A stretch of 64,000 nucleotides of DNA from Hemileia vastatrix (taxonomy: Eukaryota > Basidiomycota > Pucciniomycetes > Pucciniales > Zaghouaniaceae). Below, piece after piece: positions 56,547 to 64,000 of this stretch. The DNA lies in assembly GCA_030280995.1 (NCBI GenBank), contig JASXTE010000009.1:372001-436000 (forward strand). Reading direction: 5' to 3'. The notes below the pieces were generated by a model, which made no database searches, was not told the DNA's origin, and worked only from the letters and a program-made list of their open reading frames with translations. Each line of letters opens with the position of its first letter. Positions within the stretch are counted from its first letter, which is position 1. The translations under genes were made by a program, and so were the position numbers.

Positions 56547-59143
56547 TGAGGGCCTTCATCCCTTTCCAACAAACATAATTCACCAGAAGCCGTCCGTTTT
56601 ATATGCCGCTTCTTGGTGCAAACACAACACTGGCACAGAGTAGTAATCCCTGGCCGTGTTTCCCAACCTTCATCTCCAGGAGGCGCTAACCGCATATGTA
56701 ACCTCCGCATATCTTCACCAGTGATCTCCAAACTAATCCCCATGCCAGCTTGATACCCTATCCTGGCCTCAAAATCCATCAAAAAAGGACCACCAAGAAC
56801 AGTTTTGACTGCTCCTCTGGCCACATAAAAGTGAACCTTACCAACAGATCCACCAATGCCTAACCTGACATGCTCAGCTGTACCCATTAACTCTGTTGCA
56901 TGCCCTCCAATACCTCTGAGGTTTCCCCCAGTTCCACTTTTAATTGGCAAGCCTATACTCGTTGCTTGCTCCAATGAAATTAAATTAATTTGAGACCCTG
57001 AATCGACCAAGGCCTTTACTTCTTTACCATTAAGAGTTACCACCAGGTAACCCAGGGGAGCAGAAAAATGTGTATCTACATCTTCCCCAAACTTTTCAGC
57101 ATTTTCACAAATATATTCCACCTCTCCAGTGGAAACCGGACGCCTCGTCAAATGCTTCTTTTGCTTTTCAGCAAGCGCCGGACTAATTGTAAATAACTCC
57201 CCCAAAGATAAGGGAATCTGAAGTTGATTCACCCTATTCAAAACTGCGTCCATCGCATTAGCTTGACCAGAAACTACTGGCCGCTCATACTGGACCTTTG
57301 ATTTAACAACCTTGGCCCTGGGTACCTCTTGAGGTCCAACCGAGCCATCTTCACCCCCCATTATAACATCTTCACTTTCTATAACCCTAACTCCGTCACC
57401 AGCTTCTTGCACTAATCCTGATCCATCGCTAGTCCTTCTTACACCCTCCATTGGGATGGGACCGCTAAAACTTGGTCTGGGTAGAGACGCCAACGGTACG
57501 TCCTCCTCAGAATCCGAATCATCCTCTGGCATAGGCTCACCATTTAAATCAAACTTGCCATAACTAGGGGGCCCCATATCAGCAATCCCCTTCTGCATTT
57601 TATATAATTCGTCCTTAGAGTAAGGGTTCAATTTGTTGGCGGCAGTTTGAGCACTAGAATTCTTGTCCTTAGAGTAAGGGTTCACTTTGTTATTGGCCTT
57701 GCCAGGATTAGCCCTCAATTGGCTCTGAATGCTACTTTTCGCCTTAGTAGCAGCTGCTCTTCTAGCAGCATTAACATCATATTCGCCAGCCATACAGCTA
57801 CCCTCCACCTGGGCAACCGTCGCCAGCTCTAAACCACCAAAAGAAGTAGAAAATGTGGCTTTACTGACCTCTTTCTCCTTGCCCTTGTCAGCTTTACCAC
57901 CATTACCATTACCATTTTTGCCACTCTTGGCATTAACATCTTCATCCGTCACCTCTTCAAATCTGGCTCTCCTTTCAGCCGTTAAACTTCTTCTGACCAA
58001 ATCAGAAGGAGACTGTCCATCACTGGGCTTGATGAACGAACCATCGGGAAATTTATAAACTTTACCATCAAATAAAACTCGCCCAGCATCCATATCCTTA
58101 TCAAGAGCAAAACAAACTGTTGCTCTATGACCCCTCCTATTACAATAGGAGCACACCTTTGGCTCATCATAGCCACCTCTATATCCATTACCACCATTCC
58201 CACCATTTCTCCCATTGCCTGGGAAGCGGTTACCGTTGTTATTGCCATTATAATTTCGACGTTCATAACCTCTGGACTGATAAGAAGTCGACGTCGACGA
58301 AGAAGCGATTGGGGCCTTATTGGCCTTCTGGGTTTCTTGAACAAATATTTTTAATTGTTTCGTTAAATCGGCCAAGTGATCGACCATCTTGTTGTCTACA
58401 TTGCCCTCAACTTTTGCAGCAGGAACACCCATTTGTGCCTTCTTGGCCTCCTGGGCTTTGACCATAATATCGTTGTTCTCGGCCAAAACTTCACTAACCT
58501 TACTGACATATTGAGTGCAAGACTCTTGATACTTGTCCAACGCTAATAACTTTAGATGGGCTTGGATGTTCTCTTTAATAACCTCCAGAGCCGGTAACTT
58601 CTGCTCACCGTTTGGCAGTTCCTTCATTAAATTCTTTCTTGAGAGATCCTTCAAGACGTCCATTCGAATATCCCTACTGCATGCTGACCAAAACAAATCT
58701 TTTGCTTGATTTTCATGCACTAATTCATCCACCAAAATAAGATATTCTACCACTTCATCAAACTGAACACAAAGTTTTTTGAAGTCCACCATTGAAGAAA
58801 CACCACCTTTAGCTTGCCAGTCACCTACAATTTCGTTGAGGTCCATCATAGTAAACCTAACACCCCATCTATCAACCATAGCTTTAGAAAGCTTAACCCA
58901 ATCCTTGTCCTTGAATGCCTGCATAGCAATAACCTCTTTTTCCACCTCCCTATCGGCAATAAAAAATCTAACTTGCTTCACCATATCGACATGGGAAGCA
59001 CCATCAACAGCAGCAGCAGCTTCATACCTGCTAATGAACCATTTAACCTCCTCCCCATCAAACTTTGGGCCATCCCAAGAAACAATTCTAACTGAGGGAG
59101 TAAGAGGGTTAGAAGATCCAGAAGCAACAGCAGAAGAAGACAT
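56534..59143 (-). CDS. gag: Gypsy-C Gag-protease polyprotein (intact, 869 aa)
   Basis: ATG at 59143 (MSSSAVASG), 158 nt after the primer site. A capsid-like helical region covers residues about 14-190 (VRIVSWDGPKFDGEEVKWF, DGASHVDMVKQVRFFIADRE). A Gly/Asn/Arg-rich stretch leads to the zinc knuckle CSYCNRRGHRATVC near residue 330. An aspartic protease lies near residue 713 (VKALVDSGSQINLIS, then GGPFLMDFEARIG). The C-terminus has a Cys-rich CQCCVCTKKRH segment and ends FLG. It assembles the particle, binds the RNA and processes the polyprotein. Having protease in the Gag frame, before the frameshift, means that protease is made as abundantly as Gag. Confidence 0.95.
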   Translation of the reverse strand: MSSSAVASGSSNPLTPSVRIVSWDGPKFDGEEVKWFISRYEAAAAVDGASHVDMVKQVRFFIADREVEKEVIAMQAFKDKDWVKLSKAMVDRWGVRFTMMDLNEIVGDWQAKGGVSSMVDFKKLCVQFDEVVEYLILVDELVHENQAKDLFWSACSRDIRMDVLKDLSRKNLMKELPNGEQKLPALEVIKENIQAHLKLLALDKYQESCTQYVSKVSEVLAENNDIMVKAQEAKKAQMGVPAAKVEGNVDNKMVDHLADLTKQLKIFVQETQKANKAPIASSSTSTSYQSRGYERRNYNGNNNGNRFPGNGRNGGNGGNGYRGGYDEPKVCSYCNRRGHRATVCFALDKDMDAGRVLFDGKVYKFPDGSFIKPSDGQSPSDLVRRSLTAERRARFEEVTDEDVNAKSGKNGNGNGGKADKGKEKEVSKATFSTSFGGLELATVAQVEGSCMAGEYDVNAARRAAATKAKSSIQSQLRANPGKANNKVNPYSKDKNSSAQTAANKLNPYSKDELYKMQKGIADMGPPSYGKFDLNGEPMPEDDSDSEEDVPLASLPRPSFSGPIPMEGVRRTSDGSGLVQEAGDGVRVIESEDVIMGGEDGSVGPQEVPRAKVVKSKVQYERPVVSGQANAMDAVLNRVNQLQIPLSLGELFTISPALAEKQKKHLTRRPVSTGEVEYICENAEKFGEDVDTHFSAPLGYLVVTLNGKEVKALVDSGSQINLISLEQATSIGLPIKSGTGGNLRGIGGHATELMGTAEHVRLGIGGSVGKVHFYVARGAVKTVLGGPFLMDFEARIGYQAGMGISLEITGEDMRRLHMRLAPPGDEGWETRPGITTLCQCCVCTKKRHIKRTASGELCLLERDEGPHFLG

Positions 59144-59300
59144 CCCAATAAGTAATGAAAAGCGTTAACAATCGATAAAATAACAAGCCTCTTGCAGGCC
59201 AATAACAAAAATCCAATTAGAGTTCCAGAAAATAAGCCTCTTGCAGGCTAATAACGTTCTTGATCCAAGTAAGTCTTTAAAGAAAGCTAGAGAATTCGAA

Positions 59301-59317
59301 CCCCACGTTGGGCGCCA
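59301..59317 (-). promoter_or_regulatory. Gypsy-C primer binding site, tRNA-Lys
   Basis: Minus strand TGGCGCCCAACGTGGGG, 3 bp from the LTR, continuing into TTCGAA. It complements a tRNA 3' end of the form T-loop TTCGAAC, CCCAC, GTTGGGC, G, CCA. This is the site known from elements primed by tRNA-Lys(CUU) (Lys1,2 type in retroviruses). Confidence 0.9.
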
Positions 59318-59320
59318 ACT

Positions 59321-60501
59321 ATGGTAAGGTAAACTCTTACAGTCGCCTTGCTGTAAGCAGAATCCGGAGGAGATATGTGGATTTAGCTGAAAACCCCGTC
59401 CTTCCAATAAAAATAACAAAATGGGTGTTCTAAATCACTAAGCTAACCAATCTACTTAGATCTGATTGATAAAATAATATGAAACTCTAAAATAATTAAC
59501 GCTTATTGAGATTTAATGAAAGTTGCTGTTGATAAAGAAATACTGATAACAACAATTAAGGTGTACCAGTGAAAGATCTGAAAAGATTGACTTTTATGTT
59601 TTTATAATAATTTTAATTTTTATGAGACAGCAATAATCAAGTCCCAGTGATGAAGACCTTTCTAAAGATACCCTATATGAAGTGTGATTTAAATTGTTGA
59701 ATTGTATTTCTAAAATGTTATGTAAAAAAAAATAATAAATGTTATAAGGGTATTACAAGTTATTTTAATTTGTTGAGTAATAAAAAATGAGACTGTGATG
59801 GTTAATGATTAAGCTGTATGATGTGTTCCCCCTCCTCAATTTCGAGTTTGAGAAGCGCTTAAGTATTCCTAGTCACGTGCCTAAGTTTTCCCCTCCAGAG
59901 CTCTTCCAGAGTCAATCCGGAGCCCGTACGGAGTCCGTACGGAGCCGGAACGGAGTCCGTACGGAGTCCGTACGGAGTCAAAGCGGAGTCCGTACGGAGT
60001 CCGTACGGAGTCGAAACGGAGTCCGTCCGGACTTCCGGACTCAATTTAGAACCTTAAAACCATAATAAAAAATCTAGAAAAATTACACATAATAGAGCTA
60101 CTTCCCCTTTACATACCAAACTAATTTTCGTAGTCTGCGCAGCTCTAATTACCCCGTGAAAATTCATCAAAGTTAAGTAATTTTTGAAAACGTAAATATT
60201 CCTATAAAACTTTAAAATTCATTTAAAAATATAAGAAAAATAGTAAAAATTCTGGGAAAATTTCCCAAGGTTCTTGAGTGACTCGACTTAATACTTATAA
60301 ATTTCCCAGACCGTAAAAATAAGTTTTCTCCGTAAAATAAATTGTTTTAGTGTAGGCATTCGCTCGTGACCAATTTCTTCATATTTAAAACTCCAATAAA
60401 TTAAATAAAACCCTTTTATAAAAAATAATAACGCCAATCTTGCACGCCGTAATAACTCCATTTACGTACTTAGGTGCCGTACTAAACTTTAGGCTACCAC
60501 A
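59321..60501 (-). repeat. Gypsy-C 5' LTR
   Basis: 1181 bp, differing from the 3' LTR at only two positions by eye (near 60304 and 60349). A CTTACAG...CTGTAAG hairpin lies at 59336-59357, close to the primer site. Confidence 0.95.
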
Positions 60502-60506
60502 CCGGT

Positions 60507-60993
60507 TGTTTTTGGAGGTTTTGAGACTGATTTTCACTGTCTAGTGAGGCAGGCGGGCCGCCTGGATGCGGTCTAGAAGCCTAGGAACTAATTTTGAAGC
60601 TTTTGGAGCTAATTTAGCAGTAATAAAAGCAGTTTCTTGAGAAACTAAGGCTGGTCTTTTGGGAAGAGTTCTGGTAGCTGGGCTTCTGGATCTTCTGGAA
60701 GGTGCTGAAGATAAAGAGGAAGAGGAAGGACTAAGCTCTGGGGATCTAGTAGGGGATCTGGAGATGTATTTATGAGAAGGTGAAGGAGGAGGAATAGGGT
60801 TTTTGGCATCTCTGTCACATTTTTTCTTCTTGGAGTAGCAAGAATCACAAGCCCTGTTGTAGAATTTGGCTTCAGGAGTTGGAAGAGTGAATGTGCAAGG
60901 TCTGCACATGTGGATTCACTGTTTGCAGGCATAGTCCTTGGGAGCAGTGAAGCAAAGAAGAGTAAAAGGGTTAACATCAGGAGATCCAGCCAT
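60507..60993 (-). pseudogene. Antisense Cys-rich frame in the A2 tail, 5' part
   Basis: From ATG 60993 the minus strand reads MAGSPDVNPF, then a Cys pattern C-x6-C-x2-C, about 15 residues, then ACDSCYSKKKKCDR, and a Ser/Pro/Arg-rich tail ending at TAG 60541-60543. One TGA (at about 60916-60918) interrupts the first Cys group. ACDSC-x-x-KKKKCD resembles the first half of a fungal Zn2Cys6 DNA-binding domain, but the order of the other cysteines does not fit the classical form. The gene is opposite in sense to the host Gypsy A2 and was separated from its 3' part by Gypsy-C. A second related frame lies at 61984-62400. Function unknown; nucleic-acid binding is only suggested by the metal-binding pattern. 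Confidence 0.45.
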
Positions 60994-61146
60994 GATCTGT
61001 GGTGAGAAAAGATGATGGAAAGAAATAGGAAGGAGATTTTTTTTCAGTGATTGGTAGATGATGAAGTGAAGGTGGAAATTCAGCAGGTTGGCTTTAGAGG
61101 TGCTCTGTATGAAATTGGCAGCATCTATTTTATGCAAAATTCTGGT

Positions 61147-61700
61147 AGTCCATCAAGACTCTAAACTGAAACATCTATAGTATCAATATTAGTCCATCAA
61201 GACTCTAAACTGAAATATCTATGGTATCAAGATCATTCCATCAAGACTTTAAACTGAAATCTGGTTTCTGGTAGTCCTCCAAGACTTTAAAATGGCTGGT
61301 TTCAAGATTTTATCAAGGCTAGTCCGTCAAGACTTCAAACTGAACACTGTGTTAGTCCTCCAAGACTTTAAACTGAGGATTGTTGTTGGTTCAGTCCCCC
61401 AAGACTATAAACTGAGGAATGGGTTTTGTTTTTGGAGTTGGTTTTGAAAGATTGGTGGAGGGTATCCACAGGGGGAGCCTCTGAATTTAGCAAAGGCAAG
61501 TTTGGGGGTAATTGCTGGGCTGGCAGCTCTATTCACAATTACCCCATAATGTTAGTTTTTTCTCTGTGTCTTAATGTGGTTGATCTCTGGTTCTGGGTTT
61601 TTGATTTAGGTTTTTGAGTCTTCCAAGACTTTAAACTGAGGGTTTTTGAGTCCCTCAAGACTATAAAATGAGGATGGTCCCCCAAGACTTAAAACTGATT
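61147..61700. repeat. Hairpin array in the A2 tail, AGTC...GACT stem type, reverse sense
   Basis: About ten copies of a word ending AAACTGA, with arms such as AGTCCATCAAGACT, AGTCCTCCAAGACT and AGTCCCCCAAGACT (near 61148, 61190, 61235, 61270, 61319, 61354, 61391, 61617, 61650 and 61676). Read on the minus strand they match the CAGTTTA hairpins of Gypsy-C. A GGGTAATTG...CAATTACCC block (61506-61544) lies within. Confidence 0.85.
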
Positions 61701-61983
61701 GTTGTTTTGTGCTTACATCCTATAGAGGGTGTGGTCAATTTTTCTTTTCTGAATCAAACTCAAGTACTAGTGGAATTACAGAGGGAATCAAGAGATGAAA
61801 TTAAGTGTTCAGAATTAGCCTTGAACTGGTGAATGAGGTGTCTTCTGTTCTCAATGTCCTGTGGATCTCTAGCAGGAGTGGATTAGAAGTAGTGAAGCAG
61901 AAGTTGTTTCTGTTGAGATGTGTGTTGTTGGAACTTGGCCTTGATAGTTGGCAAGTGGTTTGGTGTTGGTGGTGCAATGGATC

Positions 61984-62400
61984 CTACATTGTTATCATCA
62001 CTATCAGAAGATGGAGTAACTGAGAAGTCATCAGTTTTAAAGTTGAAGCAAGAAATGAAAGTTCTTTACCATCAGATGGACCAGGGATGGTGGAGCTGGT
62101 TGTTTTATGGGTTGTTGCACTCTTCTGGGAAGGGTGAAGCTTTTTGATTAATCTGGGTATAAGGATGGATGGCCTAGATCTTTTGATTCTGGTAGAAGAT
62201 GGACCAGGTTGAGGTGGAGGTGAATCTGTTGCAGAGGATAATGGACCAGGTCTGTAACAGGTATTCTTTCTGGATTGGCAGACATCACAGGATGTTCTCT
62301 ATGGATGGACAGGAGGTGTAATGGTACAGATTAGATTATTGTCAATGCAGTATTGGAAAGGACCCATTTCAGAGGCAGATTTGGGAAGAAGGTTAAACAT
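61984..62400 (-). pseudogene. Second antisense Cys-rich frame next to the A2 3' LTR
   Basis: Minus-strand ATG at 62400, 48 bp from the polypurine tract boundary; 138 codons to TAG 61984-61986 with one internal TAG (62299-62301). It has C-x6-C (YCIDNNLIC), then after the stop SCDVCQSRKNTCYR (C-x2-C-x6-C), a Pro/Ser-rich linker and a basic part (IKRSRPSILIPRLIKKLH). The same order of motifs as in the frame at 60541-60993 indicates a duplicated or related module. The open frame also extends upstream into the LTR, to about 62520. Not found in the tail of Gypsy-C. No family assigned. Confidence 0.4.
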
Positions 62401-62438
62401 GGTGGTTTGATGAATAAAGAATGTGGACATTCTCAATT

Positions 62439-62448
62439 GGAGGGAGGA
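62439..62448 (+). promoter_or_regulatory. Polypurine tract of A2
   Basis: GGAGGGAGGA directly before TGTGGTCTTCC; identical to the tract of Gypsy-C. Confidence 0.88.
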
Positions 62449-62715
62449 TGTGGTCTTCCAACATTGGCAGGGGCCTTTGTTGTGCGAATTGGCACTGTTT
62501 GTGCATGTCTTAATTGACATCTGTTAAGGAATTGGGTATTTTTCTGGTTTTATTTTGTGGATATTAGGTCTGTGGGTAAGTGGGTACTATCATTGGATAG
62601 CCCCAGTTTTTCTCTATATTTTATGTCTTTTAGACATTTTTCATATTCTAAGTTTAAAGGGGTCATTTCCTCATTTTTCATTTATAAAAGATAGCTGTTT
62701 AATTTTATTTTTTGT
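62449..62715 (+). repeat. 3' LTR of A2, first 267 bp, cut by Gypsy-D
   Basis: About 95% identical by eye to 36948-37214. It stops at TTTGT, where a new TGTGG LTR start follows. Confidence 0.85.
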
Positions 62716-63641
62716 TGTGGTGATCCAAACCTGGGTAGGCCTTTGGAGTGCATATTTGGGTGTATTTGGTATGTAGGGTGTTATTGGGGTTATGGTGTTA
62801 TTAGTCGATTTTTTCATCTTTAGGTGGTAGTTAGTAGTGTTTATGGAGGCTTAAGCTAGGGTCACTTATTGTGTCTTAGCTTAATGTCCTTTCTTTTCTC
62901 TTCATTTTGGTATCCCTTATGGTTGGTTACCTTGTTTTATAGGGTAGTTATGATGTTGTTATTGGTATTTATCAGATGTTTATTGCTTAGTGGTGCTTAT
63001 GTAGGCTTAAGCTAGGGTCACTTATTATGTCTAAGCTTATTTTCCTTTATTTTCTTTTCATTTTGGTATGTCTTATGTGTGTTTATCTTGTTTATTAGTG
63101 AAGTTATGGGTTTTTAGGTTTTTTAGGGTTTTTATTGGTTTTATGGATGTTTTAGGGCCTAGAAGGGGCCCTCCTGCTCCTAAGCGGAGCCGCCTCCAAG
63201 CCGCCTGCCCGCCTGGGTGCTGCAGAGGTGCTAAAATGCACTTTTATGCATGAAAAAGGCTGGGAAAGCTGGATTTTGGGCAGGGAATTGGTCAGGGTGG
63301 TCTGTGCACTGGCTGTATGATGCGTGTGTGGGAAGATTTTTAGGGGAATCATGTTATCTCTTTACTCATTGCCTCTCTGTTCCTCACTGTCTCATTGGCT
63401 TGTGTTTTTTTGGAATATATTACTGTTCATTTCAGCTCTTTCTGGTAGTCTGTCTGGGACTATTATCTTCACTTTTAAAGGGGTCAAGAGTGTTTAATTA
63501 GAGGGTCTAGCAAACAGATCTCCAATTTGCTGCAACACATAAATCTCACTTGTTTTTCTAAAGGGACGGGGGTTATTCTTTCTGTTTCTTCTCCAACTCC
63601 CTTGGTCAAGGCCTATAGCTAGTACTATAGGATTGTCTACA
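62716..63641 (+). repeat. Gypsy-D 5' LTR
   Basis: About 926 bp, TGTGGTGATCC...GTCTACA. It contains a tandem duplication of roughly 160 bp (both copies begin GGCTTAAGCTAGGGTCACTT, near 62848 and 63006), a GC-rich patch (63160-63230) and the terminal CCTATAGCTAGTACTATAGG palindrome (63612-63631) shared with the A family. Confidence 0.82.
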
Positions 63642-63645
63642 TTTC

Positions 63646-63662
63646 TGGCGCCCCATGTGGGG
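63646..63662 (+). promoter_or_regulatory. Gypsy-D primer binding site
   Basis: TGGCGCCCCATGTGGGG, 4 bp inside the LTR, close to the tRNA-Lys-type site of Gypsy-C. Confidence 0.8.
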
Positions 63663-63879
63663 ACGAATCTGTTGGCTTTTTGGAATCTCTGTTGATCTAG
63701 GCTTCTCTATTTGGTGGATCTCCTTTGGTGGATTTTGGATTTGGTGCTATATTTATTTGTGGTTGGTCTAGGGGTCTTCTTTTCTGTTGGATTTGGTCCC
63801 TCCTAGGTCTCTAAGGCTCTTGGGGGGGACATTGGCTATCTTTGGTGGAGATTGGAGGCTGTAACTGGGAGTTGCTAGG

Positions 63880-64000
63880 ATGGTTAGGATTCAGTCTTGG
63901 GATGGTTCAAGGTTTTTGGGGGAGGATGCAAAGGGGTTTTTGGCTAGGTCTGAGTTTTCTGCTGAGATTGATGGGGCCTCACTGTTGGACATGATTAGGC
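63880..64000 (+). CDS. gag: Gypsy-D gag, N-terminal fragment
   Basis: From ATG 63880 the frame reads VRIQSWDGSRFLGEDAKGF and then IDGASLLDMIR, matching the capsid start of A2 and C (VRIKTWDG, DGASYLDMVK) but clearly diverged. Open to the window end. An earlier start is possible, since the A2 and C proteins begin about 15-30 residues upstream of this motif, but I found no in-frame ATG there that I trust. Confidence 0.7.
   Translation, partial: MVRIQSWDGSRFLGEDAKGFLARSEFSAEIDGASLLDMIR

Larger units (their letters stand above)
48139..60501 (-). mobile_element. Gypsy-C: complete, very young Ty3/Gypsy retrotransposon, 12,363 bp
   Basis: Two 1181-bp LTRs (48139-49319, 59321-60501) with only two differences seen by eye, flanked by CCGGT. 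In element sense: 5' LTR, tRNA-Lys primer site (59301-59317), gag-protease (869 codons, open), slippery heptamer, pol (about 1432 codons in the -1 frame, open), a 2.9-kb repeat-rich tail, polypurine tract (49320-49329) and 3' LTR. All catalytic boxes checked are intact. It is nested in the A2 tail. Related to A1 and A2 but with a different LTR. The intact frames and near-identical LTRs suggest that it is, or very recently was, able to transpose. Confidence 0.96.
36948..62715 (+). mobile_element. Ty3/Gypsy copy A2, plus strand, with nested insertions
   Basis: 5' LTR 36948-38041, primer site, gag-protease (38132-40496), frameshift signal, pol (to 44680), a long tail, polypurine tract (62439-62448) and the start of the 3' LTR (62449-62715). 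Nested in it are a reverse solo LTR (45331-46424) and Gypsy-C (48139-60501). The comparable 267 bp of its two LTRs differ at roughly 13 positions, so it is older than Gypsy-B and C. The catalytic boxes of reverse transcriptase (FIDN) and integrase (LGAVHI) have each lost an Asp. The tail, about 4.3 kb without insertions, contains antisense reading frames not seen in Gypsy-C. Confidence 0.9.
62716..64000 (+). mobile_element. 5' end of another Ty3/Gypsy element (Gypsy-D), runs off the window
   Basis: LTR 62716-63641, tRNA-Lys-type primer site (63646-63662) and the start of gag. Its LTR differs from the A-family LTR except near the 3' end. Inserted in the A2 3' LTR, with TTTGT (62711-62715) as the expected left target duplication. 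Confidence 0.8.

Noticed and set aside
62449..63641. Mosaic LTR made by recombination between two families
   Set aside because: The switch point is a fresh TGTGG start at 62716, best explained by insertion of Gypsy-D into the A2 3' LTR.
1..64000. tRNA or rRNA genes
   Set aside because: Only tRNA-complementary primer sites were found; no cloverleaf or rRNA-like stretch was recognised by eye.

Overview
This window is a eukaryotic repeat graveyard with no recognisable host gene. It is AT-rich, and almost every base that can be explained belongs to nested transposable elements. The element types (Ty3/Gypsy elements with a tRNA-Lys-type primer site, one chromovirus, a Ty1/Copia element, CACTA-type DNA elements) and a 69-nt GT-AG intron fit a filamentous fungus. 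A basidiomycete with a bloated genome, such as a rust, is my best guess, but this is inference and no host marker gene is present.

Layout. (1) 1-17208: a decayed Gypsy (copy A1, minus strand) with its 5' LTR at 16178-17208. Its 3' tail holds a 1.4-kb (TTTTTA)n array. It is interrupted by a Copia element (3998-10572, target duplication GGCCC), which is itself split by a solo Gypsy LTR (6292-7382, AACGT), and by a 261-bp CACTA-type MITE (10894-11154, TGT). (2) 17209-20787: AT-rich, mostly unexplained sequence with a second 261-bp MITE (20419-20679, ATA). (3) 20788-35755: a large non-coding CACTA-like element (target duplication AAA) made of a palindrome-bearing tandem repeat, split by a 9.6-kb chromovirus (Gypsy-B, 25280-34880, CTATG, LTRs about 98.5% identical). 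(4) 36338-36947: a fragment of an older Gypsy-B-like LTR, cut by Gypsy copy A2 (36948-62715, plus strand). A2 carries a solo LTR (45331-46424) and a very young, complete Gypsy-C (48139-60501, minus, CCGGT, two differences between its 1181-bp LTRs, open gag-protease and pol). The 3' LTR of A2 is cut by the 5' end of another Gypsy (Gypsy-D, 62716-64000), which runs off the window.

How the parts work. A1, A2 and C share one layout: LTR, tRNA-Lys primer site, gag fused to protease, a U UUU UUR slippery heptamer at the gag stop followed by a pairing-conserved stem, pol in the -1 frame, then a long non-coding tail full of hairpins, a polypurine tract and an LTR. Only Gypsy-C looks able to make all its proteins; A1 and A2 have lost catalytic residues and reading frames. 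Gypsy-B has a different plan: a small coiled-coil ORF with a strong Kozak start, gag, and pol ending in a chromodomain, with a few recent breaks.

Most unusual signals: (a) a short hairpin motif whose stem changes in a paired way, scattered in tens of copies through both coding and tail parts of the A/C Gypsy lineage; (b) two related antisense Cys-rich reading frames in the tail of A2, one followed by a plausible intron and poly(A) signal; (c) a conserved -1 frameshift cassette; (d) a roughly 605-bp repeat with two alternating palindromes filling a CACTA-like element.
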